Origin: Chloroflexota bacterium
GTDB lineage: Bacteria > Chloroflexota > Dehalococcoidia > SAR202 > UBA11138
DNA length: 6,564 nt
Direction of reading: 5' to 3'
Assembly (NCBI GenBank): GCA_002710885.1
Contig: PAIW01000102.1
Location: 12,388 to 18,951, forward strand
Positions 1 to 5,079 of this stretch are shown here, one piece after another. The first letter of the stretch is position 1, and every line of letters begins with the position of its first letter. The notes beneath the pieces were generated by a model. It saw only the letters and a program-made list of their open reading frames with translations. It was not told where the DNA came from and made no database searches. The position numbers and the translations under genes were made by a program.

Positions 1-49
1 CGCCCGATGTCAGTATATTGGCCGAAATCTCTGCCTGCGGATTGACCAT
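1..49 (-). CDS. Possible start of an unidentified gene running off the left edge
   Basis: An open frame on the minus strand begins at an ATG (49-47) and stays open to the window edge, reading MVNPQAEISANILTSG. A GGAG stretch (57-54) lies four bases before this ATG, a workable if tight ribosome-binding site. The frame is also open upstream to a GTG at 91-89 (adding VLLVIETTGTARRG), with a TATAAC box at 111-106 in front of it. The direction matches the seven minus-strand genes to the right. Sixteen residues are too few to recognise a family, and a competing plus-strand frame (3-113, stop TAG) is also open here, so this is only a candidate. Confidence 0.2.
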   Translation of the reverse strand, partial: MVNPQAEISANILTSG

Positions 50-342
50 GCCCCTCCGCGCAGTACCAGTAGTTTCAATAACCAGTAACACTTGCTATCC
101 AGAAGGTTATAGCGGCCGGATATAGAAGTGGGTTCCGTAACGTGCGAGGAGTCAGCGCCGAGTGACGCAACGCGAGTGCCAGGAATGAGGGAGGGGCTTC
201 AGCATGGAAGCGATCATCGGGGCTGGCCTAAAGCGTGATCCTCTTCCGGGGTGGGGATGATGCAGGATGGGCGGTTCGCAACGTGGTCGCACGATAGTCC
301 CAGCGCCTGCCCCCGGCAAGCGAGGTTCCTCCATTGATGGAC

Positions 343-378
343 GCCGCCTGCCTGGGTCGATGTTAGAGGACAGGCGGC
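343..378. repeat. GC-rich inverted repeat (8 bp arms, extendable)
   Basis: GCCGCCTG at 343-350 is the perfect reverse complement of CAGGCGGC at 371-378. Allowing one unpaired A (370), three more pairs form between CCT (351-353) and AGG (367-369), leaving a 13-base loop. The stem is strong in either strand's RNA. No T-run follows in either direction, so it is not a canonical rho-independent terminator. It sits about 80 bases past the NUDIX stop codon and could protect a 3' end or be part of a dispersed repeat. Confidence 0.45.
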
Positions 379-392
379 ACAATCGCCAGTAT

Positions 393-427
393 CGTGAGGT
401 TTACATTGTATATGAGCGCACCTCACG
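393..427. repeat. Inverted repeat just downstream of the NUDIX gene
   Basis: CGTGAGGT at 393-400 and ACCTCACG at 420-427 are perfect reverse complements separated by 19 bases. The nearer arm lies about 30 bases past the NUDIX stop codon. In the minus-strand transcript it would form an 8-bp hairpin, but it is followed by CGATACTGG rather than a U-tract. It could be a weak 3'-end hairpin or a protein-binding dyad. Which one cannot be decided from sequence. Confidence 0.35.
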
Positions 428-458
428 GATTTGAAGCGCGATGCCCCTAAGCGCATTA

Positions 459-902
459 TTACCGTTGCCAGCCGAACTCCGAGTATGGAACCTTGGCTCT
501 GAAATTTGCGAATGCGGCCCTGACGTAAGGAACGGTGTTTGACGGAAGCTGGTCTATGGGAAACCAGCTCAGGTCGTCGCATTTGTCTGGCTCTGCGTTT
601 GCTGGCTCGCCGGTCCAATCGGTGGGGGCAAAGAAGAAGTTGACCCGCTCTCCGTCACTCGCAAATGCGTGCATGGTGTGGATCAGGCGCAGATCGTCCA
701 ATTCGACCACAATGGTCGTCTCTTCCCAGACCTCTCTGGCTGCTGCGTTACGTATCGGTTCGCCGCCATCGACGTGTCCAGCTGGAACGCTGTAATTCCC
801 GTCCTCGTATCCAGTGTTCAGCCTTCGCAGCATCAGGATTTGCCCATCGCGCACGAAGAACACATGCACAGCGGGTATGACTTTAAACCTTTCTTGAGTC
901 AT
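459..902 (-). CDS. NUDIX hydrolase
   Basis: This 147-residue cytoplasmic protein has the NUDIX fold. Members of this superfamily hydrolyse a nucleoside diphosphate linked to another group, such as oxidised (d)NTPs, ADP-ribose or nucleotide sugars, using Mg2+ or Mn2+. The NUDIX box lies at residues 42-64: G42, E48, then R56-E57-V-W-E60-E61, supplying the metal-binding glutamates. The glycine normally seven residues after the box arginine is Thr63, which is unusual. The preceding RRLNTGYEDGNYSVPAGH stretch (26-43) is typical of a subgroup of small stand-alone NUDIX proteins, but substrate cannot be read from it. The ATG at 902 gives a family-like N-terminus. It has no clear Shine-Dalgarno; instead a TAGAAT box (915-910) lies seven bases before it. 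The gene starts 14 bases after the methyltransferase stop, so the two are probably co-transcribed. Family assignment is secure; the substrate is unknown. Confidence 0.93.
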   Translation of the reverse strand: MTQERFKVIPAVHVFFVRDGQILMLRRLNTGYEDGNYSVPAGHVDGGEPIRNAAAREVWEETTIVVELDDLRLIHTMHAFASDGERVNFFFAPTDWTGEPANAEPDKCDDLSWFPIDQLPSNTVPYVRAAFANFRAKVPYSEFGWQR

Positions 903-916
903 GCTTTATATTCTAA

Positions 917-1744
917 TTAGGGCTTTCGAGCCACAGCTTCGGTCCTGCCGGTGCCGATGAGGGCGTCTGGATGCCTGGCCCACTCTCTCATGCCCGCGAT
1001 AATGCTCTGAATCTCAGCGGTGTCAGTCCATCCAAGCTCGATGGCTTGATCAAATATCGGGACATTTTCGATCCAGCCTATGAAACCTTCCATCGATGCC
1101 TGGACAGCCTCAGGATCGGACGCAAGCCCGTAGAGGGCTTTGAACTCGAACACGTCCAGCCCGGCTTCGCGCATCATTCTCCGCGCGTGGCGTCCGCGAT
1201 TCAATGAGCCGCCGTAGAGGTTAAACCCGCGTTCGAAAATCTCGAAGAATCTGCTGACTGATTCATTTTCTGGAGAGATTAGAGGGTCGCCCCAGTCGGT
1301 GTTCACAACGCCCACGAGGCCGCCCTTTTTCACGACTCGATGAAGCTCTTTCAGTGCGCGTTCCGGGTCGCCAAGATGCTCCAGCACGGCGCTGGTGAGG
1401 ACCACGTTAAAGGAGTTGTCAGAGAATGGCAGGTCGCGGATGTCTGCAACTTTAAACTCGACGTTATCGACCTGCCGCTCTGCCGCGAAGGCTTTAGCCT
1501 GCTCGATCATGCCGGGTTCTATGTCGATTCCAGTCGCCTGAGCCGGCGCGACCGCCTGGGCAAGGCCGAGAGTGATGGTCCCTGGCCCGCATCCGCAGTC
1601 CAGCAGGGCCATCCCGGATTTAAGGTGAGGAAGGAAATACCCGGTGGTGCCATCCGAAGCGTGCAGGCTGTAGTAGTTCTGGACCACAGGCGCGTCGTAT
1701 CCGTAGGCCGGGCGACCGTCATACTCGGGTTGTTCGGTGGTCAT
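917..1744 (-). CDS. Class I SAM-dependent methyltransferase (UbiE-like domain)
   Basis: This 275-residue soluble protein has a Rossmann-fold methyltransferase domain that would transfer a methyl group from S-adenosylmethionine. Motif I is LLDCGCGPG (47-55), the nucleotide-ribose-binding acidic residue is in GIDIEPGM (E76), motif II/III is KVADIRDLPF (98-107) with D101, and the post-III region is TSAVLEHL (117-124), then LKELHRVVKKGG leading the next strand. The last 110 residues are a less conserved, probably substrate-capping part (RGRHARRMMREAGL, then an acidic and aromatic helix-rich tail). The substrate is not indicated: the fold is shared by quinone, sterol, lipid and small-molecule methylases. 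The ATG at 1744 is supported by AGGAG six bases upstream. The gene sits 155 bases after the Rid gene and 14 bases before the NUDIX gene; the latter pair forms the 3' part of the minus-strand run. Confidence 0.92.
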   Translation of the reverse strand: MTTEQPEYDGRPAYGYDAPVVQNYYSLHASDGTTGYFLPHLKSGMALLDCGCGPGTITLGLAQAVAPAQATGIDIEPGMIEQAKAFAAERQVDNVEFKVADIRDLPFSDNSFNVVLTSAVLEHLGDPERALKELHRVVKKGGLVGVVNTDWGDPLISPENESVSRFFEIFERGFNLYGGSLNRGRHARRMMREAGLDVFEFKALYGLASDPEAVQASMEGFIGWIENVPIFDQAIELGWTDTAEIQSIIAGMREWARHPDALIGTGRTEAVARKP

Positions 1745-1750
1745 GCAATT

Positions 1751-1755
1751 CTCCT
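1751..1755 (-). promoter_or_regulatory. Shine-Dalgarno of the methyltransferase gene
   Basis: AGGAG on the minus strand ends six bases before the ATG at 1744, an optimal spacing that fixes this start. Confidence 0.75.
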
Positions 1756-1780
1756 AACAATTTCGGTGGTTACATCTCGC

Positions 1781-1860
1781 CATGCTGAGTAAAGCGAAGC
1801 ATCTGATCGAGTCTAGGTCAACCGCTGCCTTACTGAAACTAGATGCTTCGCTGCGACCCC
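1781..1860. repeat. Palindromic intergenic element (12 bp perfect arms)
   Basis: AGCGAAGCATCT (1793-1804) and AGATGCTTCGCT (1841-1852) are perfect 12-bp reverse complements separated by 36 bases. The left arm is preceded by CATGCTGAGTAA (1781-1792) and the right arm is followed by GCGACCCC. The word CATGCTGAG…AGCGAAGCATCT is, from memory, characteristic of a very common dispersed intergenic repeat in Chloroflexota and other environmental bacteria, whose two ends mirror each other. Here the left end looks nearly complete and the right end decayed. In the minus-strand RNA it makes a long hairpin followed only by UUUACUC, so it could attenuate transcription from the Rid gene into the methyltransferase gene, but it is not a textbook terminator. 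The repeat identity is inference; the inverted repeat itself is directly visible. Confidence 0.65.
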
Positions 1861-1899
1861 AGAAGGGCGAAATCTGACGGCTGAAAGCTGATAGCCGGT

Positions 1900-2412
1900 T
1901 CACGGAGCGACCTTGTATGCGACGCACTCCACAATCTCAACAGCTAGAGTTTTTTGAGCCAGTTGGGTCGTGCCTATGACCGCTCTACACGGCGGGTCGG
2001 CTATGAACTCGCGGTACACTTCGTTGAACATCGGCCAGTTGTCCATGTCGGTCAGAAACACCATGAGGATTACGACTCGATTGAAACCCGTGCCGGCCGC
2101 TGTCAGCGAGGTCTCGATGTGTCGGAACGCGGCGCGGTACTGCTCCTGGTCGGTGTCGCCGACCTTCACGCCGTCGAAACCCGAAGACGTGGTGCCGCGA
2201 GGCAGGACTTTCACTGCCCTGACTTTGAGCATCCGCACCATGTCCTCCTCGAAATAATCGCTGTACAGGCCGACTCGGTAGGAGTGTTGATCGGTGGACT
2301 GGTGGCGGCCATCGCCGATAATCAGGTCCAGCAGATGTTCTCGGTCATCGAAGGGCAGAGCGTTGGCGTCTCCGATGCTCATAGCGTCTAGGTCTGTGAG
2401 GGTGTAGCTCAT
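1900..2412 (-). CDS. Rid (YjgF/RidA) family protein with atypical N-terminus
   Basis: The C-terminal two thirds match the Rid family, whose members hydrolyse reactive enamines/imines or act as related hydrolases in small-molecule catabolism. QEQYRAAFRHIETSLTAAG (89-107) is the Q..R.AF.NI...L..AG helix. VILMVFLTDMDNWPMFNEVYREF (114-136) is the family core, PPCRAVIGTTQLA (140-152) holds the conserved arginine R143, and LAVEIVECVAYKV (156-168) is the last strand with E159/E162. The usual N-terminal GPYSQAV…SGQ segment is not recognisable. Instead there are about 58 residues of unknown type (FDDREHLLDLIIGDGRHQ…). At 170 residues it is longer than the typical 125-130. The ATG at 2412 has GGAGGA nine bases upstream. 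However, AGGAGG (2249-2244) inside the gene sits five bases before an in-frame GTG at 2238, so a shorter ~112-residue form is possible. It lies 32 bases downstream of the amidohydrolase gene, a likely operon partner. Confidence 0.85.
   Translation of the reverse strand: MSYTLTDLDAMSIGDANALPFDDREHLLDLIIGDGRHQSTDQHSYRVGLYSDYFEEDMVRMLKVRAVKVLPRGTTSSGFDGVKVGDTDQEQYRAAFRHIETSLTAAGTGFNRVVILMVFLTDMDNWPMFNEVYREFIADPPCRAVIGTTQLAQKTLAVEIVECVAYKVAP
2244..2250 (-). promoter_or_regulatory. Strong internal Shine-Dalgarno inside the Rid gene
   Basis: GAGGAGG on the minus strand is five bases before an in-frame GTG (2238-2236, codon 59) and eleven before an in-frame ATG (2232-2230, codon 61). Both would start the protein just before the recognisable Rid core. 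It may mark a second translation start, or it may simply be Glu-Glu codons in FEED. Confidence 0.35.
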
Positions 2413-2420
2413 AGTTCGTG

Positions 2421-2426
2421 TCCTCC
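2421..2426 (-). promoter_or_regulatory. Shine-Dalgarno of the Rid gene
   Basis: GGAGGA on the minus strand lies about eight to nine bases before the ATG at 2412 and supports the long form of the protein. Confidence 0.7.
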
Positions 2427-2444
2427 AAGCGGGGGTTTTGCGTG

Positions 2445-3278
2445 TTACTCGAATTTGAAGACGCTAAGGGCAGTTTTGCTCATGACCCACTCTCGTTCCT
2501 CTTGCGTGTTGAAGGCAGGGTGGTCAAGGATCCCCAACAAGGCGTTGCGGTACCCCTCCCGCTGGCTGACCGGCGGGTAGTCGCTGCCCCACATCAGCCG
2601 ATTGGGGCTGAAGGCGTCATGGGCAAGCTCAACCAGTGGCGGTATGGAATCGTAGAAGTCGAAACCGTACTGGGTTTTCAGGACTTGAGGGCGTCGGGAA
2701 AGCTCGCCGAGGCCGGGGAGTTTCATGTAGGTGTTGGGGTACTCGGCAAGTTCCAGCGCCTTTTTGTATCTGGTGTAAGGGGGCTGAGGTCCAGAGCCGT
2801 TGGCGGGAAATCCCGCGCCATCGCTGCCGCCTGCTATGTGCTCAAGGACGAACGGCATATTAGGGAACTGGGCCACTAGCGCGTTGAACTCGTCAGAGGA
2901 CGTGTTGGCTATGCCTCCCATACTGCTGATCACGAGCCCAAGCTCGTCGGCCTTTCGCCAGATGGCGAGAGGGTCGTCTCCCGCAGAGCGTTGATCAGGG
3001 GCCAGTCGGATGCCCACCGCGCCATGGCTGGCGTAGCCTTCTAGCTTGTCCAGAGCGTCAGGCTTAGTCACGTCGACGATAACCACCACCGCAAACCTGC
3101 CAGGAAATCGCTCGACGCACTCGAAGAGATATGTGTGGTCGTACCCCCCTGTGTGAGGCAGGCCGTGCTGGACTAGGACAGCCTTCTCGACGCCGTTCAG
3201 GTTCATCTGGTGGATGAGCAGTTCCACCGGCTCAAACCAGTTGATGCCTGCGTGGGTATGGGTATCTACGATCCTCAT
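2445..3278 (-). CDS. Amidohydrolase-2 family TIM-barrel hydrolase/decarboxylase
   Basis: This 277-residue cytoplasmic protein belongs to the amidohydrolase-related (ACMSD/LigI-like) family, which includes decarboxylases, lactonases and hydratases of carbonyl or aromatic-derived acids. Visible motifs, numbered from the ATG, are D-T-H-T-H (D5, H7, H9) at the end of strand 1; GIRLAPDQ (89-96); LEHIAGG with H147, the usual catalytic histidine; and MWGSDYPP with D233, the usual metal/catalytic aspartate. At the strand-5 position where metal-dependent members read V..H.GG the sequence is VISSMGG (116-122), so one usual metal-ligand histidine is missing, which may point to a metal-independent member. 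The family normally opens MRIVD.H.H, so I prefer the ATG at 3278, with GGGGTG six bases upstream. A GTG at 3287 in the same frame would add three residues and lacks a ribosome-binding site. The gene lies between the GNAT and Rid genes. Substrate is unknown. Confidence 0.9.
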   Translation of the reverse strand: MRIVDTHTHAGINWFEPVELLIHQMNLNGVEKAVLVQHGLPHTGGYDHTYLFECVERFPGRFAVVVIVDVTKPDALDKLEGYASHGAVGIRLAPDQRSAGDDPLAIWRKADELGLVISSMGGIANTSSDEFNALVAQFPNMPFVLEHIAGGSDGAGFPANGSGPQPPYTRYKKALELAEYPNTYMKLPGLGELSRRPQVLKTQYGFDFYDSIPPLVELAHDAFSPNRLMWGSDYPPVSQREGYRNALLGILDHPAFNTQEEREWVMSKTALSVFKFE

Positions 3279-3322
3279 GCTTTGCACCCCGTGTCGTTAA
3301 GTCGTGCCGTGGGCCGGCGCTT

Positions 3323-3331
3323 AATATACCA
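3323..3331 (-). promoter_or_regulatory. Extended -10 promoter candidate for the amidohydrolase gene
   Basis: TGGTATATT on the minus strand matches an extended -10 (TGnTATAAT, one mismatch), about 45 bases before the ATG at 3278, in an otherwise GC-rich 95-base gap. There is no good -35, which is tolerated with an extended -10. It could start an internal transcript covering the amidohydrolase and Rid genes. Confidence 0.4.
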
Positions 3332-3373
3332 CCGAACGCAACAGAGATGGGCAATCCAACGACCCAACATGAC

Positions 3374-4135
3374 TTAGCTGCCGGGCAGTCGCCACATCTG
3401 TAGACGACCGATCTCGTAGAACCCCATTCTCTCGTACATCGATTCGGCCATCGGCGATGGTTGAAGGAGGGCTGGGAGTCCGAGGCCGCTCTGAACGGCC
3501 GCCCTAGTCAGGGCCTGGGCGTATCCCCGGCGCCGGTATTCAGGGAGAGTAGCCACGCCGTAAACACCCACAATTCCGTCGCTGACGTAAGCCATCGAGA
3601 CGCTGACGACGTCGCCATCCACACGACCCATGTAGCAGCGCAGTTTCAGGTCTTCGATACTGGCTTCGGCGTGAATTTGGAACGGGGCGGATGTGGCCGA
3701 GTCCGGCATTTCGGATCCTTTGAGGCTGGTTTCCTCGAACTCTCTGAGGGCCGACAGTGTCGATACCTGCTCGATTTTGAGTTCAGGTGGCGAACTCACG
3801 TTCGGCGATTCCACTGGCGGACTGATGTGCCAGGGTTCGACTTCTGTCGTCTCGAAGCCATACTTCGAGAGGTCCAGATTCATCCAGCAGTCGGCCATTA
3901 CGAAACCTCCGGGTTGTCGAGCTTCGACTAACCTCTCGATTTCGACGTATAGAGCGTAGGGATCGCCCGGTTTCAGTGTAATGGCTCCAAGGTATATGAC
4001 TCCGCCCGGCTCCCAGCAGCGCCACAGAGTCTCCGAGCGTGTGCAACGCAGGCCTTGGGCCATAAGCTGAGATTCGTGCCAGTTGGCCCAGTTGAGAGCG
4101 CCCGCCTGAATCAGGTCGTTGGTTTCGTCGTTCAT
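3374..4135 (-). CDS. GNAT family N-acetyltransferase, probably tandem GNAT fold
   Basis: This 253-residue protein would transfer an acetyl group from acetyl-CoA to an amine. The C-terminal half is a clear GNAT domain: VDGDVVSVSMAYVSDGIVGVYGV strands (172-194), then the acetyl-CoA pyrophosphate-binding motif ATLPEYRRRGYAQALT (195-210, with R203-G204-Y-A206), and the closing SMYERMGFYEIGRLQMWRL (232-250). The N-terminal half has a similar rhythm without the acetyl-CoA loop, ending in LDLSKYGFETTEVEPWHIS (88-105), which mirrors the 'Y..xGF……W.m' end of a GNAT domain. This looks like a degenerate first repeat, as in known two-domain GNATs. The substrate cannot be inferred. Its ATG overlaps the TGA of the upstream methyltransferase-family gene by four bases (ATGA), indicating translational coupling. 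A GAGG lies rather far upstream (about 14 bases), so coupling probably supplies initiation. Confidence 0.88.
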   Translation of the reverse strand: MNDETNDLIQAGALNWANWHESQLMAQGLRCTRSETLWRCWEPGGVIYLGAITLKPGDPYALYVEIERLVEARQPGGFVMADCWMNLDLSKYGFETTEVEPWHISPPVESPNVSSPPELKIEQVSTLSALREFEETSLKGSEMPDSATSAPFQIHAEASIEDLKLRCYMGRVDGDVVSVSMAYVSDGIVGVYGVATLPEYRRRGYAQALTRAAVQSGLGLPALLQPSPMAESMYERMGFYEIGRLQMWRLPGS

Positions 4136-5028
4136 TTATGCGGCATTACCTCTGATTTCAGATATCGGATGTGCTCAGGAGTCGTGGCGCAGCACCCGCC
4201 GATTATCCGCGCTCCAAGACCAACCCAATCCTGCGCGTGCTTTGCGTACTCGTTTGGCGACATGGATGGATCGAAAATCCAGCCATCGCCCACAGGCAAT
4301 GCGCCTTGTCCATATGCACCCACAACAACCTGATTGTGCAGGGTAAGTTCGCGCATCGAGACGGTGATAGCATCTGGCATCGTGCAGTTTATCAACACTG
4401 CCGATGCTCCGGCAGACACCAGAGTGTCGACCGCTTCACGCCAAGATTCGCCACTCGATACCGTTCCATTCGGGCTGGCCAGAAGCGACGCCCACACAGG
4501 CAGGCCAACCTCCACTGCCGCCATGACACCGGCACGCGCCGAGCGCGCCTGAGCGGCAGTCTCGGCCAGTATCATGTCCACGTCGGTCTCGGCCATCACT
4601 TTGACCTGATCTCGGTAAGCAGACAGACACGTCTCAAAGGACGGGACGTCGTTCGGATCGTAGTCAGACGCCAATGGGCCGAGAGACCCGGCGACTATAA
4701 CCCCATCTGCCCGAGAGGCGTTCCGGGCGTTGATTGCCAACTCCATAGCCATCCGAGTCAAGGAATCCGACATCTCGGCATCCAGGCCGTCGAGGCTCAA
4801 TGCGTATTGGTTACAATCGTAGGTGTTGGCGGTGATTACGTCCGCGCCTGCTTGGATGTAATCGGCGTGAATTTCTCGAATCAGATTGGGTGATTCCAGC
4901 ATCCGAGTGACCGCAAGATCGCTACGCCCTGTGTCTCCGCTTCGACGCCTGATTTCCGTGCCGAGGGCGCCGTCGAGGATGATCAATTCACCTCTGGCTG
5001 GTCGTTCCATAATGTCATGAAATGCCAC
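4132..5028 (-). CDS. Homocysteine S-methyltransferase family protein
   Basis: This 298-residue TIM-barrel protein belongs to the Zn-dependent homocysteine S-methyltransferase family (MmuM/BHMT/MetH N-terminal type), which moves a methyl group from a donor such as S-methylmethionine or betaine to homocysteine. Numbered from the GTG at 5028, motifs are LDGALGTE (18-25), ADVITANTYDCN (62-73), AGSLGP (113-118), ILAETAAQ (153-160), INCT with zinc ligand C215, and GGCCATTPEH with the paired zinc ligands C279 and C280. All three cysteines are present, so activity is plausible; the donor is not determinable. Start: the frame is open up to a TTG at 5046, but AGGAG (5042-5038) sits nine bases before the GTG at 5028, and an extended -10 box (5070-5062) would start RNA close to the TTG. 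I therefore prefer GTG; an ATG at 5010 is the other option. It overlaps the GNAT gene by four bases. Confidence 0.9.
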   Translation of the reverse strand: MAFHDIMERPARGELIILDGALGTEIRRRSGDTGRSDLAVTRMLESPNLIREIHADYIQAGADVITANTYDCNQYALSLDGLDAEMSDSLTRMAMELAINARNASRADGVIVAGSLGPLASDYDPNDVPSFETCLSAYRDQVKVMAETDVDMILAETAAQARSARAGVMAAVEVGLPVWASLLASPNGTVSSGESWREAVDTLVSAGASAVLINCTMPDAITVSMRELTLHNQVVVGAYGQGALPVGDGWIFDPSMSPNEYAKHAQDWVGLGARIIGGCCATTPEHIRYLKSEVMPHK

Positions 5029-5037
5029 CTGACCGCG

Positions 5038-5042
5038 CTCCT
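5038..5042 (-). promoter_or_regulatory. Shine-Dalgarno deciding the start of the homocysteine methyltransferase-family gene
   Basis: AGGAG on the minus strand is nine bases before the GTG at 5028 and lies within the first codons of the longer TTG-started frame. It therefore favours GTG over the TTG at 5046. Confidence 0.5.
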
Positions 5043-5061
5043 GCAACTCTGAATGTCGAAG

Positions 5062-5070
5062 ATTGTAACA
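5062..5070 (-). promoter_or_regulatory. Extended -10 promoter candidate for the homocysteine methyltransferase-family gene
   Basis: TGTTACAAT on the minus strand is a one-mismatch extended -10 box in the short gap after the damaged VOC gene. Transcription would begin near 5055, leaving a leader of about 27 bases that contains the AGGAG before the GTG at 5028. No clear -35 is seen. Confidence 0.45.
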
Positions 5071-5079
5071 CGCGCCTCT

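Larger units (their letters stand above)
92..458. other. Non-coding interval left of the NUDIX gene
   Basis: No convincing gene is visible in about 370 bases. The minus-strand open frames here (382-152 and 618-214) have arginine-, proline- and serine-rich translations without family motifs, and the longer one runs through the 3' part of the NUDIX gene. No tRNA-like cloverleaf or TpsiC-type motif was found. The interval contains two perfect inverted repeats (343-378 and 393-427, listed separately). It also contains a segment around 150-200 that repeats short GAGTGACGC / GCGAGTGCC words and resembles the dispersed intergenic repeats common in some environmental bacterial genomes. The last point is an impression that a genome-wide search would have to confirm. 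Confidence 0.5.

Noticed and set aside
214..618. 134-codon minus-strand open frame overlapping the 3' end of the NUDIX gene
   Set aside because: The translation looks non-coding and it overlaps the NUDIX C-terminus in another frame; the NUDIX protein is well supported.
1816..1821. TTGACC as a -35 box for a methyltransferase promoter
   Set aside because: The nearest -10-like hexamer (TTTACT, 1793-1788) is 22 bases away, which is too far, and both lie within or beside the palindromic element.
2418..2879. 153-codon plus-strand open frame opposite the amidohydrolase gene
   Set aside because: It is a mirror of an intact enzyme gene, with no motif and no support for being expressed.
4171..4893. 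240-codon plus-strand open frame opposite the homocysteine methyltransferase-family gene
   Set aside because: The opposite strand carries all family motifs; this translation is arginine/histidine-rich and featureless.
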